The notes below the pieces were generated by a model, which did no database searches, was not told the origin of the DNA, and was given only the letters and a program-made list of their open reading frames with translations. Shown in pieces: positions 19,241 through 29,354 of a stretch of 64,000 bases of DNA. Every line of letters starts with the position of its first letter. Position 1 is the stretch's first letter. This DNA is from Micromonospora zamorensis (GTDB lineage: Bacteria > Actinomycetota > Actinomycetes > Mycobacteriales > Micromonosporaceae), in the NCBI RefSeq assembly GCF_900090275.1, contig NZ_LT607755.1:372001-436000 (forward strand). Reading direction: 5' to 3'. A program made the position numbers and the translations under genes.

Positions 19241-19858
19241 ATGAACAAGGTCCTGCTCGCCACCCGTAACCGCAAGAAGCTGGTGGAGCTTCAGCGGATC
19301 CTGGACGGCGCGCTCGGCGCGCACCGGATCGCCCTGCTCGGGCTGGACGACGTCGAGCAGTACGCGGAGCTGCCGGAGACCGGTCTTACCTTCGGCGAGA
19401 ACGCGCTGATCAAGGCGCGGGAGGGGTGCCGGCAGACCGGGCTCCCGACGATCGCCGACGACTCCGGCCTCGCGGTCGACGCGCTCAACGGGATGCCGGG
19501 GGTGTTCAGCGCCCGCTGGTCCGGCCGACACGGCGACGACCAGGCCAACCTTCAGCTGGTGCTGGACCAGATCGGCGACGTGCCCGACGAGCAGCGGGCG
19601 GCGTCGTTCGTCTGCACCGTGGCGTTGGTGCTGCCCGGCGGCAAGGAGCATCTCGTCGACGGCCGGCAGTCCGGGCGGGTGCTGCGTGCCCCGCGCGGCG
19701 ATGGTGGGTTCGGCTACGACCCGATCTTCCTGGGCGACGGACAGGACCGGACCAACGCCGAGCTGACCCCTGCGGAGAAGGACGCCATCAGCCACCGCGG
19801 CAAGGCGCTGCGCGAGCTGGCCAAGCTGATCGCCAAGGTCCTGCCGCCCGCCAACTGA
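19241..19858 (+). CDS. rdgB: XTP/dITP diphosphatase
   Basis: 205 residues from ATG 19241. A Ham1-family pyrophosphatase that hydrolyses non-canonical purine triphosphates (ITP, XTP, dITP) and so keeps them out of DNA and RNA. Motifs: LLATRNRKKLVEL at the N-terminus, ETGLTFGENALIKAR, the active-site IADDSGLAVDALNG..GVFSARW, GGFGYDPIFL and the C-terminal SHRGKALREL. Mycobacteria have it in the same place (Rv1341). The last codons belong to a 31-33-bp repeat that continues past the stop. Confidence 0.95.
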   Translation: MNKVLLATRNRKKLVELQRILDGALGAHRIALLGLDDVEQYAELPETGLTFGENALIKAREGCRQTGLPTIADDSGLAVDALNGMPGVFSARWSGRHGDDQANLQLVLDQIGDVPDEQRAASFVCTVALVLPGGKEHLVDGRQSGRVLRAPRGDGGFGYDPIFLGDGQDRTNAELTPAEKDAISHRGKALRELAKLIAKVLPPAN

Positions 19859-19932
19859 CGGGCGCGAGGTCCTGCCGCCCGCCGCCTGAGGGGCGCACCA
19901 GGTGCTGCCGTCCGCCGCCTGACCCGCGGCGG
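19836..19932 (+). repeat. Imperfect repeats of the rdgB 3' end
   Basis: The gene end AGGTCCTGCCGCCCGCC-AAC-TGA recurs twice downstream at 19867 and 19900 (AGGTCCTGCCGCCCGCC-GCC-TGA and AGGTGCTGCCGTCCGCC-GCC-TGA), spaced 31 and 33 bases apart. The stop codon is kept in each copy. Confidence 0.7.
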
Positions 19933-19940
19933 ACGACAGC
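19904..19940. terminator. Bidirectional terminator between rdgB and hutH
   Basis: A 15-bp stem with one mismatch (19904-19918 with 19926-19940, arm GCTGCCGTCCGCCGC) lies between the convergent stops at 19858 and 19954. Confidence 0.75.
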
Positions 19941-19953
19941 GACCCGGCGGAGG

Positions 19954-21492
19954 TCAGCCCAGCGGGCCGACCTCCCGTTCGATGGCGGCGCGCAACTCCC
20001 GCCCGGCGACAACGGCGCGGGCCGCCTCCATCACCGGGGCGAGGAACACGTCCGGGCCGGGCTCGCCGGCCGCCGGGCCGAGCGCCGCGACGGCCGCCCG
20101 CCCGGCCGCTGACGGCTCCAGCGGGGCGCGCAGTTGCAGACCGCGTACGCCGGCCAGCAGCTCCACCGCGAGCAGGCTGGTGAGATTGTCCAGCACGGTG
20201 CGCAGCTTCTTGGCCGCGGCCCAGCCCATCGAGACGTGGTCCTCCTGCATGCCGCTGGTGGGCAGGGAGTCCACCGAGGCGGGGGCGGCCAGTCGACGGT
20301 TCTCGGCGACGATCCCTGCCGCCGTGTACTGGGCGATCATCAGCCCGGAGTTGACCCCTGCGTCGGGGGAGAGGAACGCCGGCAGTTCCCGGGAACGGGT
20401 GACGTCGAGCAGCCGGTCCACCCGACGCTCGGCGATCGCGCCCACCTCGGCCGCGGCGATGGCCAGGAAGTCCGCGGCGAAGCCGAGCGGCGCGCCGTGG
20501 AAGTTACCTGTCGACTCGACCCGCCCGTCCGGCAGCACCACCGGGTTGTCCACAACGGACACCAGCTCCCGACCCGCGACCGTGCGGACGAAGTCCAGGG
20601 TGTCGCGGGCCGCGCCGGCCACCTGCGGGGCACACCGCATCGAGTACGCGTCCTGCACGGCGTGCGCCAGGTCGTCGCGGTGCGAGTCCATCACCCGGGA
20701 GTCCTGCAACAGCCGGTGGATGTTCGCCGCCGACGCGGCCTGGCCGGGGTGCGGCCGGATGGCGTGCAGCTCGGGCAGGAACGGTCGCTCGGAGCCGAGC
20801 ATCGCCTCGATGGCCAGCGCGGCCGTCACGTCGGCCATGGCGAACAGGTGCGCCGCGTCGTGGATGGCCAGCAGCAGCATGCCGAGCATGCCGTCGGTGC
20901 CGTTGATCAGCGCCAGCCCCTCCTTGGCGGCCAGCTCGATCGGCTTGAGCCCGGCGGCGGTCAGCGCGTCGGCCGCGTCCTGCCGCTCGCCGGCCGGGCC
21001 GAGGACCCAGCCCTCACCGAGCAGCACCAGCGCGCAGTGCGCCAGCGGCGCCAGGTCACCGGAGGCGCCCAGCGAGCCGTGCTCCGGCACCCACGGGGTG
21101 ATGTCGTGGTTGAGCAGGTCGATCAGGGCCTCGGCGACCAGCGGCCGGACCCCGGAGCGGCCGAGGGCGAGCGACCGGACCCGCAGCAGCATCATGGCCC
21201 GGACCACCTCGCGCGGCATCGGGGCACCCACCCCGGCGGCGTGCGACCGGATCAGCGCGTGTTGCAGCTCAGCCCGTCGCTCGGGGGCGATGAAGGTGTT
21301 GGCCAGCGCCCCGAACCCGGTGGAGACCCCGTAGACGGGACGGCCGGACGACTCGATGCCGTCCACGATGGCCCGACTGGTCGCCATCGCGTCGATGGTT
21401 GCCGGGTCGAGGACGATCGTGGCGCTGCCGCGGGCCACCGCGAGAACGTCGTCGGCGGAGATTCCGGTGGGTTGGATGGTCACGGTCGTCAT
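19954..21492 (-). CDS. hutH: Histidine ammonia-lyase
   Basis: 512 residues, normal length. It removes ammonia from L-histidine to give urocanate, the first step of histidine degradation. The MIO prosthetic group forms from Ala143-Ser144-Gly145 in [15 protein letters not shown]; Tyr54 in YGVSTGFG and the segments [19 protein letters not shown] and GNFHGAP are family hallmarks. It is the last gene of the hut operon here, overlapping the hutI stop by four bases, and ends at a shared terminator. Confidence 0.97.
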   Translation of the reverse strand: MTTVTIQPTGISADDVLAVARGSATIVLDPATIDAMATSRAIVDGIESSGRPVYGVSTGFGALANTFIAPERRAELQHALIRSHAAGVGAPMPREVVRAMMLLRVRSLALGRSGVRPLVAEALIDLLNHDITPWVPEHGSLGASGDLAPLAHCALVLLGEGWVLGPAGERQDAADALTAAGLKPIELAAKEGLALINGTDGMLGMLLLAIHDAAHLFAMADVTAALAIEAMLGSERPFLPELHAIRPHPGQAASAANIHRLLQDSRVMDSHRDDLAHAVQDAYSMRCAPQVAGAARDTLDFVRTVAGRELVSVVDNPVVLPDGRVESTGNFHGAPLGFAADFLAIAAAEVGAIAERRVDRLLDVTRSRELPAFLSPDAGVNSGLMIAQYTAAGIVAENRRLAAPASVDSLPTSGMQEDHVSMGWAAAKKLRTVLDNLTSLLAVELLAGVRGLQLRAPLEPSAAGRAAVAALGPAAGEPGPDVFLAPVMEAARAVVAGRELRAAIEREVGPLG

Positions 21493-22685
21493 GGCGTTAC
21501 TCCGTTGCGCATTACCTGGCGGATCAAGGGGACACCGGGCCGGTAGGCCAGGTGCAGGTAGGACGGCGCGTCCAGGACCACGAGGTCGGCCCGTGCGCCG
21601 GGGGTGAGGACACCGATGTCGTCGCGGCGCAGCGCCCGCGCGCCACCGGCGGTCGCGGCCCAGACCGCCTCCGCCGGGGTCATCCGCATCTCGCGGACCG
21701 CCAGGGCCACACAGAACGCCATCGACGAGGTGTACGAGGAGCCGGGGTTGCAGTCCGTCGCCAGCGCCACCGTGACACCGGCGTCGAGCAGCCGGCGGGC
21801 GTCCGGGTACGGCGAGCGGGTGGAGAACTCCGCGCCGGGAAGCAGGGTCGCGACGGTGCTGGTGTGCGGACCCTCATGGCACATGCAGTCGACCAGGGAG
21901 GACGCGAGCGCGTCGACATCGGCGTCGGACAGGTAGGTGCAGTGGTCCACGCTGGCCGCGCCCAGCTCCACGCCGAGCTGCACGCCCGGTCCGGGGCCGA
22001 GCTGGTTGGCGTGCACCCGCACACCGAGCCCGACGGCCTGCCCGCAGGCCAGGATCGCCCGGGCGTGGTCCACGTCGAAGGCACCCCGCTCGCAGAACAC
22101 GTCGATCCACTTGGCGTGCGGCGCGGCGGCGGCCAGCATCGGCCCGCAGACCAGCCCCACGTAGTCGTCCGGGCGGTCGGCGTACTCGGCGGGGACCACG
22201 TGCGCGCCGAGATAGGTGGTGTCCTCGGTGAACTCGGCGGCGATCCGCAGTGAGCGGGCCTCGTCGGCGACGGTCAGCCCGTACCCACTCTTGATCTCCA
22301 TGGTCGTGGTGCCCTGGCGCAGCGCCTCCCCGCGCAGCCGGCGCACGGTGGCCCGCAGCTCGTCGTCGGTGGCGGCCCGGGTCGCTCCGACAGTGGTCCG
22401 GATGCCGCCGCCGGTGTAGGGCTCACCGGCCATCCGGGCGGCGAACTCGGCGGCGCGATCCCCGGCGAAGACCAGGTGGGCGTGGCTGTCCACGAAGCCG
22501 GGCAGCACGGCCGCCCCGCCGGCGTCGAGTCGCCGGTCAGCCGCCGGCGCGTACGCGGACGGCCCGACCCAGACCACCCGGCCCTCCTCGACCAGCACTG
22601 CCGCGTCCCGGCGAATGCCCAGCGGGCCCTCACCGGCACCGTTGGTGACCAGCTCCCCGATGTTGTCGACCAGCATGCTGCTCAT
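21489..22685 (-). CDS. hutI: Imidazolonepropionase
   Basis: 398 residues from ATG 22685, which overlaps the hutF stop by ATGA; earlier in-frame starts run through hutF and are discounted. An amidohydrolase-superfamily metal enzyme that opens imidazolone-5-propionate to N-formimidoyl-L-glutamate, step three of the pathway. Metal site: [17 protein letters not shown]; further motifs [35 protein letters not shown] and [15 protein letters not shown] with the catalytic Asp. It also overlaps hutH by four bases, so translation of the three genes is probably coupled. Confidence 0.96.
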   Translation of the reverse strand: MSSMLVDNIGELVTNGAGEGPLGIRRDAAVLVEEGRVVWVGPSAYAPAADRRLDAGGAAVLPGFVDSHAHLVFAGDRAAEFAARMAGEPYTGGGIRTTVGATRAATDDELRATVRRLRGEALRQGTTTMEIKSGYGLTVADEARSLRIAAEFTEDTTYLGAHVVPAEYADRPDDYVGLVCGPMLAAAAPHAKWIDVFCERGAFDVDHARAILACGQAVGLGVRVHANQLGPGPGVQLGVELGAASVDHCTYLSDADVDALASSLVDCMCHEGPHTSTVATLLPGAEFSTRSPYPDARRLLDAGVTVALATDCNPGSSYTSSMAFCVALAVREMRMTPAEAVWAATAGGARALRRDDIGVLTPGARADLVVLDAPSYLHLAYRPGVPLIRQVMRNGVTP

Positions 22686-24049
22686 GAAGGCGTGACCGCC
22701 TCGATCGACGCCGACAGCTCGGCCGGCACGTCCACGCTCAGGTGCCGGCCTTCGGCCACCACCACCCGACCGTCGACGACGACCTGTTCGACGTCTGCCG
22801 CGGAGGCCGCGAAGAACACACCCACCGGCGGCACTCCGGCGGTGCGGGCGGTGTCCAGCCGTACCGTCACCAGGTCGGCGCGGGCGCCGACGGCGATCCT
22901 CCCGGCGTCGGCCCAGCCCAGCGCGGCGTGCCCGGCGGACGTGGCGGCCGTCAGCAGGTCGACGGGCGCGAAGTGGCCGCGTCGGCGGGTCCGCAGGCGC
23001 TCGTCCAGCTCCACCGCCCGGGCCTCCTCGAACAGGTCGACCACCGCGTGACTGTCGCTGCCCAGGCTCAGCCGGATCCCCGCGTCGGCCATCAGGCGGG
23101 CCGGGCCGATGCCGTCGGCGAGGTCCCGCTCGGTGGTCGGGCAGAGGCACACCCCGGTCCGGCTGTCGCCGAGCAGCGTCAGGTCGGCGCTGGTCGGATG
23201 GGTGGCGTGCACGGCGGTGGTGTCCGGCCCGAGCACACCGTGCTCGGCGAGCAGTGCGGTGGGCGTACGCCCGTGCACGGCCCGGCACTCGTCGTTCTCG
23301 GCGGGCTGCTCGGAGAGGTGCACGTGCAGAGGTGCTCGCCGTTCCCGGGCCCAGTCGGCGACCGTGCGGAGCTGGTCGGCCGGGACCGCCCGCACCGAGT
23401 GCACGGCCGCGCCGACCCGGACGTGGGAGTCCGTCGGTTGGAACGCCGATGCCCGTTGCGCCCAGCGGGCCGCGTCGCCGTCGCCGAACCGCCGCTGTGG
23501 CCCGGCGAGCGCCTGACCGTCCACGCTGGAGGTCAGGTAGCAGGTGTCCAGCAGGGTCAATCGGATCCCGGCGTGCGCGGCGGCCTCGACCAGCGCCGCG
23601 CCCATCTCGTTCGGGTCGTCGTAGGCGCCGCCGTCGGGCCGGTGGTGCAGGTAGTGGAACTCGCCCACACAGGTGATCCCGGCGAGCGCCATCTCGGCGT
23701 AGACCGCACGGGCCAGGGCGAGGTAGGTGTCGGGGTCCAGGCGGTCCGCCACCGCGTACATCTGGTCCCGCCAGGTCCAGAAGTCGCCCCGACCCCCGTG
23801 GGTGCGTCCGCGCAGCGCTCGGTGGAAGGCGTGTGAGTGCACGTTGGACAGGCCGGGCAGGGTCAGGCCGGGCAGCGGCACCGCGTCGGCGTGCACCTCG
23901 ACCCCGGCCGGTGGCTGACTCTCGGGCGTCAGTGGCGTCACTGCGCTGATCCGGCCGTCCTCGACCTCGATCAGCACGTCGGGCGTGGGTTCGGCGTGCT
24001 CGGGCAGCCAGGCGTACTCGGCGAGCCAGCGGGTCGGTGTCACAGGCAT
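22682..24049 (-). CDS. hutF: Formimidoylglutamate deiminase
   Basis: 455 residues from ATG 24049. An amidohydrolase-superfamily enzyme that converts N-formimidoyl-L-glutamate to N-formyl-L-glutamate and ammonia, the five-step branch of histidine use. Motifs: [21 protein letters not shown] (metal histidines), [45 protein letters not shown] and [16 protein letters not shown]. Its start overlaps the M20 hydrolase stop by 10 bases. Presence of HutF means N-formylglutamate must then be hydrolysed, and no classical HutG lies in the operon; the M20 enzyme is the candidate. Confidence 0.94.
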   Translation of the reverse strand: MPVTPTRWLAEYAWLPEHAEPTPDVLIEVEDGRISAVTPLTPESQPPAGVEVHADAVPLPGLTLPGLSNVHSHAFHRALRGRTHGGRGDFWTWRDQMYAVADRLDPDTYLALARAVYAEMALAGITCVGEFHYLHHRPDGGAYDDPNEMGAALVEAAAHAGIRLTLLDTCYLTSSVDGQALAGPQRRFGDGDAARWAQRASAFQPTDSHVRVGAAVHSVRAVPADQLRTVADWARERRAPLHVHLSEQPAENDECRAVHGRTPTALLAEHGVLGPDTTAVHATHPTSADLTLLGDSRTGVCLCPTTERDLADGIGPARLMADAGIRLSLGSDSHAVVDLFEEARAVELDERLRTRRRGHFAPVDLLTAATSAGHAALGWADAGRIAVGARADLVTVRLDTARTAGVPPVGVFFAASAADVEQVVVDGRVVVAEGRHLSVDVPAELSASIEAVTPS

Positions 24050-25242
24050 GTCAGCTCCTTCAACACCCGGGCCAGCGCCCGGACCCCGGCGGCACAGTCG
24101 TCGTCGGTGGCCGCCTCGGCGGGGGAGTGCGACACCCCGGTCGGGTTGCGCACGAAGAGCATCGCGGTGGGCAGGTGCCCGGCGAGCACACCGGCGTCGT
24201 GCCCCGCACCGGTGGGCAGCACCGGCGCGTCGAGCAGCGCGGCCAGCCGTTGCGCCAGCCCGCCGTCGAAGGCGACCAGCGGGGTCGCCGACTCCTCGGT
24301 GACTGTCACCGCCGTACCGTCGCGCCGCGCCCGCTCGGCGAGCTTGCCGCGCACCGCCTCCACCAGACCGGCGAGGGTCTCCGGGTCGGCGGCCCGGGCG
24401 TCCAGCCAACCGGTCACCCGCGACGGGATGGCGTTGGTGGCGTTGGGTTCGACGGAGACCCGACCCACTGTTGCGTGCGCGCCGCGCAGCCGGGCCTCCT
24501 TGTTGGCCGCCAGCACCGTGAACGCGTACGTCAGCATCGGGTCGCGGCGGTCGGCCATCCGGGTGGTGCCCGCGTGGTTGCCCTCGCCGTCGACGTCGAA
24601 GCGCCACCGGCCGTGCGGCCAGATCGCGCTGGCCACCGCGACCGGCGCGTCGGTGTCGACGAGCGCGCGGCCCTGCTCGACGTGCAACTCCACGAAGGCG
24701 CCGAACCGGCCCAGCAACTCCGGGCGGGCGCCCGCCGGTTTGTCGCCGAGCGCCTCGGCGAAACTCACCCCGGCCGCGTCGCGCAGGCCGGCCGCGCGCT
24801 CTGGCGGCAGCGCCCCGGTGAGCAGCCGCGACCCCAGGCACGGTACGCCGAAGCGCGCACCCTCCTCCTCCACGAACGCCGCCAGCACCAGCGGCCGGTC
24901 CGGGGTCACCCCGGCGGCGCGCAGCTCGTCCACGGCGAGGAACGCGCTGACGATGCCGAGCGGCCCGTCGTACGCCCCGCCGTGCGGCACCGAGTCGAAG
25001 TGGCTGCCGGTGAGCACGGCATCCTCGCCCTCCGGGTCACCCCAGTGGGCGAAGAGGTTGCCGTTGCCGTCCTCGGTGACCGGCATGGCACGTTGCTCAG
25101 CCTGTGCGCGGAACCAGCCGCGCAGCTCGATCTCCGGGGCGGTCAAGGCGTACCGCAGGTAGCCGCCGCTGTCGGTGTCCCGCCCGACCGGCGCGATCTC
25201 GTCCCACAACTCCCGGAACCGGGCAGCAAGGTCGTCGCTCAT
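24040..25242 (-). CDS. M20 amidohydrolase (allantoate amidohydrolase-like; candidate N-formylglutamate deformylase)
   Basis: 400 residues from ATG 25242, with AGAGG upstream. An M20/M40 Zn-dependent hydrolase of the allantoate/N-carbamoyl-amino-acid amidohydrolase group: metal residues in [30 protein letters not shown] and ELHVEQG, the dimerisation lid with [16 protein letters not shown], and [10 protein letters not shown]. No allantoin genes are near. Inside a hut operon with hutF but no hutG, the likely substrate is N-formyl-L-glutamate, giving formate and glutamate. That assignment is inferred from gene context, not from a specific residue. A 45-bp dispersed repeat separates it from hutU. 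Confidence 0.82.
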   Translation of the reverse strand: MSDDLAARFRELWDEIAPVGRDTDSGGYLRYALTAPEIELRGWFRAQAEQRAMPVTEDGNGNLFAHWGDPEGEDAVLTGSHFDSVPHGGAYDGPLGIVSAFLAVDELRAAGVTPDRPLVLAAFVEEEGARFGVPCLGSRLLTGALPPERAAGLRDAAGVSFAEALGDKPAGARPELLGRFGAFVELHVEQGRALVDTDAPVAVASAIWPHGRWRFDVDGEGNHAGTTRMADRRDPMLTYAFTVLAANKEARLRGAHATVGRVSVEPNATNAIPSRVTGWLDARAADPETLAGLVEAVRGKLAERARRDGTAVTVTEESATPLVAFDGGLAQRLAALLDAPVLPTGAGHDAGVLAGHLPTAMLFVRNPTGVSHSPAEAATDDDCAAGVRALARVLKELTCL

Positions 25243-25254
25243 GGCACCTCTGCT

Positions 25255-25299
25255 GTTCGCGACTGCGGGGCTCCGCTGCGCTGCACTCCTCGCACTCAC
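25255..25299 (-). repeat. Gene-junction repeat, copy B
   Basis: On the minus strand this 45-bp element starts over the hutU stop codon (GTGAGTGCGAGGAGTG...) and ends GAGCCCCGCAGTCGCGAAC just before the ribosome site of the M20 gene. It matches copy A (19185-19226) at both ends with a short variable middle. Confidence 0.75.
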
Positions 25300-26954
25300 G
25301 CCGGGCTGCCTTCCGTCATCGGCACACGGACCCCGGTGCGGTCGGCGACCTCGCGGGCGCTCTCGTAGCCGGCGTCGACGTGCCGGATGACGCCCATCGC
25401 CGGGTCGTTGGTGAGCACCCGCTCGATCTTCTGGCCGGCCAGGGCGGTGCCGTCGGCCACGCAGACCTGCCCGGCGTGGATCGACCGGCCGATGCCCACC
25501 CCACCGCCGTGGTGGATGGACACCCACGAGGCGCCGCTGGCGGTGTTGACCATGGCGTTGAGCAGCGGCCAGTCGGCGATCGCGTCGGAGCCGTCGGCCA
25601 TGCCCTCGGTCTCCCGGTACGGGCTGGCGACGCTGCCGGTGTCCAGGTGGTCCCTGCCGATCACGACCGGCGCGGAGAGCTCGCCGGAGGCGACCATGTC
25701 GTTGAACCGCACACCCGCCTTGTCCCGCTCGCCCTGACCGAGCCAGCAGATCCGGGCCGGCAGGCCCTGGAAGGCGACCCGCTCGCCGGCCAGCTTGATC
25801 CAACGGGCCAGCGACTCGTTCTCCGGGAACAGCTCCAGGATCGCCCGGTCGGTGGCCGCGATGTCGGCCGGGTCGCCGGAGAGCGCCGCCCACCGGAACG
25901 GCCCCTTGCCCTCACAGAACAACGGCCGGATGTACGCGGGCACGAAACCGGGGAAGTCGAAGGCGCGCTGGTAGCCACCGAGCTGCGCCTCACCGCGAAT
26001 CGAGTTGCCGTAGTCGAACACCTCGGCTCCGGCGTCGAGGAAGCCGACCATCGCCTCGACGTGCTTCGCCATCGACGCCCGGGCCCGGTCGGTGAACTCG
26101 GCCGGCTTCGCCGCGGCGTAGTCCCGGGCGTCGGCCAGGTCCACCCCCACCGGCAGGTACGCCAGTGGGTCGTGCGCGCTGGTCTGGTCGGTCACGATGT
26201 CGATCTCGACGCCACGGGTGAGCAGCTCCGGGAAGACCTCGGCGGCGTTGCCGACCACGCCGACGCTCAGTGCCCGGCGATCCCGCTTCGCGGCGAGGAC
26301 CCGCGCGACCGCGTCGTCCAGGGAGTCGGCGACCTCGTCCAGGTAGCGGTCGTGCACCCGACGGTCGAGCCGGGTGCGGTCCACGTCGACGATCAGGCAG
26401 ACGCCGCCGTTCATGGTGACCGCGAGGGGCTGCGCGCCGCCCATCCCACCACAGCCGGCGGTCAGCGTCAGCGTCCCCGCGAGAGTGCTGTTGAACCGCT
26501 TGGCGGCCACCGCCGAGAACGTCTCGTAGGTGCCCTGGAGGATGCCCTGGGTGCCGATGTAGATCCACGAACCGGCGGTCATCTGCCCGTACATGGTCAG
26601 GCCCAGCTGCTCCAGCCGGCGAAACTCCGGCCAGGTCGCCCAGTCGCCCACCAGGTTCGAGTTGGCCAGCAGCACCCGGGGTGCCCACTCGTGCGTACGC
26701 ATCACCCCGACCGGGCGACCCGACTGCACCAGCATCGTCTCGTCCTCACGCAGGTCAGTCAGCGTGCGGACCAACGCGTGGTACGACGGCCAGTCCCGCG
26801 CCGCCTTGCCGGTGCCGCCGTAGACCACCAGGTCGTCGGGGCGTTCGGCCACCTCGGGGTCGAGGTTGTTCATCAACATCCGCAGGGCGCCCTCCTGCTG
26901 CCACCCGCGGGTGGTGAGCTGGCTGCCCCGTGCGGCACGAATGGGCTGGGTCAT
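25296..26954 (-). CDS. hutU: Urocanate hydratase
   Basis: 552 residues, standard length. It converts urocanate to imidazolone-5-propionate using tightly bound NAD+ as an electrophile, step two of histidine degradation. Motifs: [43 protein letters not shown], the NAD-binding [19 protein letters not shown], the conserved Cys in [11 protein letters not shown], and [12 protein letters not shown]. It starts 16 bp after the RpiR regulator, on one transcript with it. The stop codon lies inside dispersed repeat copy B. Confidence 0.97.
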   Translation of the reverse strand: MTQPIRAARGSQLTTRGWQQEGALRMLMNNLDPEVAERPDDLVVYGGTGKAARDWPSYHALVRTLTDLREDETMLVQSGRPVGVMRTHEWAPRVLLANSNLVGDWATWPEFRRLEQLGLTMYGQMTAGSWIYIGTQGILQGTYETFSAVAAKRFNSTLAGTLTLTAGCGGMGGAQPLAVTMNGGVCLIVDVDRTRLDRRVHDRYLDEVADSLDDAVARVLAAKRDRRALSVGVVGNAAEVFPELLTRGVEIDIVTDQTSAHDPLAYLPVGVDLADARDYAAAKPAEFTDRARASMAKHVEAMVGFLDAGAEVFDYGNSIRGEAQLGGYQRAFDFPGFVPAYIRPLFCEGKGPFRWAALSGDPADIAATDRAILELFPENESLARWIKLAGERVAFQGLPARICWLGQGERDKAGVRFNDMVASGELSAPVVIGRDHLDTGSVASPYRETEGMADGSDAIADWPLLNAMVNTASGASWVSIHHGGGVGIGRSIHAGQVCVADGTALAGQKIERVLTNDPAMGVIRHVDAGYESAREVADRTGVRVPMTEGSPA

Positions 26955-26970
26955 CTCTGATCTCCTCCGG

Positions 26971-27822
26971 TCAACCGAGGAACAACTGTCGGCGGGCCGC
27001 GGAGGCTTCGAACGCCTCCAGTCGGCGCTGGGTGTCGGCCGGCGCGGCGTCGCAGATCGCCTGCAACAGCACCATGGCCAGGGTCATCGGGGCGGTGTGC
27101 AGGTCGAAGACGAGCTGCGCGCCAACCGCGGCGGGCAGCACCACGTGGGCGTGCTCGGTGGCCGGGCTGACCGGTGAGTCGGTGATCGCCACCACGGTCA
27201 GCCCGGCGGCGCGGGCGTCGCGCAGCGCGTCCAGGGTCTCCCGTGGGTAGCGGGGCAGCACGAAGGCGAGCACGGCGGACGCACCTGCCTCGGCCGCCTG
27301 CTCCAGGCGGTCGGTGAGCAGGCTGCCGCCGTCGTCGAGCACCCGTACGTCCGGGTGCACCTTGGCCGCGAAGTAGGCGAAGTACGCGGCAAGTGGCGCG
27401 GCGGCGCGTAGGCCGAGCACCGGCAGCGGCCGACTCTCGGCGAGCAGTCGCCCGGTCTCGGCGATCCGGTCCCGGTCGGCGAGCTGAGCGGCCAGCCGGT
27501 CCAGGTTTCCCATCTCCGCGCGTACCGCCTGCTGGAGTTCGTTTCCGCCGTCCGTCGATCCGGTTGGCGTTGCGACGGTGAGGTCGCGCAGCCTGCGGCG
27601 CAGCGCGGGGTAGCCGTCGTGGCCAAGTGCGACGGCGAACCGGGTGACTGACGGCTGGCTGACCCCGGCCAGCTCGGCGACCTCGGCGGCGGACAGGTAC
27701 GCCACGGCGGGTGCGTGCTGCACAAGGCAGTGCGCGATGCGGCGCTGGGTGGGGGTGAGCCGCACCCCGTCGAACAGGTCGAGCACCTGCTCGACCGACG
27801 CCGCAGCCGCTTCTTCATTCAC
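26971..27822 (-). CDS. RpiR/MurR-family regulator, probable hut regulator
   Basis: 283 residues from GTG 27822. The N-terminal RpiR helix-turn-helix is clear ([25 protein letters not shown], residues about 43-67) and residues about 125-265 form a SIS domain ([46 protein letters not shown]), normally a sugar-phosphate sensor. It is the first gene of the hut operon, 16 bp before hutU, so it likely controls the operon and itself. The ligand may be a pathway intermediate. No ribosome site precedes the GTG; the promoter geometry suggests a leaderless mRNA. Confidence 0.88.
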   Translation of the reverse strand: MNEEAAAASVEQVLDLFDGVRLTPTQRRIAHCLVQHAPAVAYLSAAEVAELAGVSQPSVTRFAVALGHDGYPALRRRLRDLTVATPTGSTDGGNELQQAVRAEMGNLDRLAAQLADRDRIAETGRLLAESRPLPVLGLRAAAPLAAYFAYFAAKVHPDVRVLDDGGSLLTDRLEQAAEAGASAVLAFVLPRYPRETLDALRDARAAGLTVVAITDSPVSPATEHAHVVLPAAVGAQLVFDLHTAPMTLAMVLLQAICDAAPADTQRRLEAFEASAARRQLFLG

Positions 27823-27828
27823 GGCGTG

Positions 27829-27858
27829 ACTCTATGCATCAAAACTTTCAATCGGCAA
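27829..27858 (-). promoter_or_regulatory. Probable leaderless hut promoter with operator-like spacer
   Basis: On the minus strand TTGCCG (27858-27853), an 18-base spacer and TAGAGT (27834-27829) form a -35/-10 pair; the -10 ends six bases before the GTG of the RpiR gene, so transcription would start at or next to the start codon. The spacer is AT-rich and carries an imperfect palindrome (TTGAAAGTTTTGA), a reasonable repressor site. Confidence 0.55.
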
Positions 27859-27964
27859 GCGTTGCGGAACCACCCGTCCAGGTCGCTGTCGCCGGCCTAC
27901 CGGCGGGCCGCTGAGGTGGCGCGGGCTCTGTAGGATCCGCACGGCGGTTGAGCAGAGGAGTGGG

Positions 27965-29293
27965 ATGCAGCCGGAGAGCCCATACAGGTACACCCATTTG
28001 CTGGGCGCATGTCAGGTTGGCAAGGCCTGGGCCGCGGTGGATGGGCAGGGCCAGTTTGCCACCGTCGCCGTGTTGGACGGCGTCGCCGCGTCTGACCAGC
28101 GCTGGCGCGACGCGTTCGGCAACGCGGCCAATGCTTTGGCGCAGGCCGCTGGCGGCCACCGTTACGCGGCCGCCGACCTGTCCGCCGCCCACCCCTGGGT
28201 GGCCTACCAGGCCAACGAGGGGCACGCGCCTCAGCGGCTCTTCCAGACCCTCGGCATGAACTACCAGCCGGTGCCCGACCTGCCGGTCTCCGCACCACCC
28301 AGCTCGGCCCCGCCTGCCTCCGCACCCCCCGCCTCGGCCCCGCCTTCCTCCGCATCCCCCGACGCTGCCCCGCCGGTGTCCGGCGTGCCGCAACAGGTCA
28401 GCGGGCCACCGAAGTCGGCTGCCGTAGCCCCGGAGTTGGGGGTGCCCATGCCGCAACTCCCTTGGGCGATGCACATGGCCCCGGTCTCCGGGCAGCCGGT
28501 ATCGGGGTCCCCCCAGCCGGTCTCGGCCTCGCCCGCATCGCCGTTGACGGGGCCGGTCTCCGCCGCCCCGCACTCCCCGGACGCTGCCGCCACTACCGCA
28601 ACGGTCCCGCCCTTCGATCCGATCTCCACCTCCGGTGGCCGGCGGATCGCTCCGGTGGCCCCGAAGCCCAAACGGCCCAACTGGATCCTGATCGCCGGTG
28701 CGCTGGTGCTCGCCCTGGTCGCTGGCACTGCGGGATTCTTCGTTGGCCACAGTGGCAGCGGCGGTGGAGCCGAGGAGCCGAAACCGCCGGCCGAAGCGAC
28801 TCTCGCGCCGTACGAGGCGACGCAGTTGTCCATCAACAAGACCAAGTTCGAGGGCGAGTTGGCGCCCCTGGCCGGGCCCTGGCTGGCAAAGATCGGCGGC
28901 TGCGCGGCCAACGGTGAGGTGGGTGGCCCAGCGCTGCCGGCCGATGAGGAACGGCATGTCTTCTGCCGTTACGGCGGCGCATCCGTGCACTTCGCGCTCT
29001 ATCCACAAAGGGCACAGAAGGACTCGGCGCGTGCGTACCGCCAACAACTCAACCTCGCCGGCGGCGCATTGGCACCGGGGCTGCACGAGGCGACCCGCAC
29101 GGCCGGCGGCGTGACCGGCGCAGCCGGCAGCTACGTCGAGTACGCCTTCGGGACCGAGGATGGACGCACGATCTGCGGTGTCTGGTGGGACCTGGATAAC
29201 ATCGATGGCGCCTTCTACATCGAGACGCTCTGCGAGGCCGGCATCGCCGGCAACTGGGACGCACTGCGGGACCTCTGGCGCCGCAACAGCTGA
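27965..29293 (+). CDS. Membrane protein with a vestigial kinase-like N-lobe (function unknown)
   Basis: 442 residues; ATG 27965 has GAGGAG at 27955-27960. Residues 8-60 resemble the N-lobe of an actinobacterial Ser/Thr kinase (YRYTHLLGACQVGKAWAA, then VAVLDGVAASDQRWRDAF), but the ATP-binding lysine position reads Leu and there is no catalytic lobe. Residues about 95-235 are a Pro/Ala/Ser-rich low-complexity stretch. One membrane helix (WILIAGALVLALVAGTAGFF, about 240-260) is followed by an external domain of about 180 residues with four cysteines (GGCAANG, HVFCRYG, TICGVWW, TLCEAG). It may be a sensor or cell-wall protein; no function is assigned. Confidence 0.75.
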   Translation: MQPESPYRYTHLLGACQVGKAWAAVDGQGQFATVAVLDGVAASDQRWRDAFGNAANALAQAAGGHRYAAADLSAAHPWVAYQANEGHAPQRLFQTLGMNYQPVPDLPVSAPPSSAPPASAPPASAPPSSASPDAAPPVSGVPQQVSGPPKSAAVAPELGVPMPQLPWAMHMAPVSGQPVSGSPQPVSASPASPLTGPVSAAPHSPDAAATTATVPPFDPISTSGGRRIAPVAPKPKRPNWILIAGALVLALVAGTAGFFVGHSGSGGGAEEPKPPAEATLAPYEATQLSINKTKFEGELAPLAGPWLAKIGGCAANGEVGGPALPADEERHVFCRYGGASVHFALYPQRAQKDSARAYRQQLNLAGGALAPGLHEATRTAGGVTGAAGSYVEYAFGTEDGRTICGVWWDLDNIDGAFYIETLCEAGIAGNWDALRDLWRRNS

Positions 29294-29354
29294 CCGTGGC
29301 TCCGGCCGGTGCCCCGGTCGAGCTGTTGCGAAGCATCGACGTGAGCGAGACATC

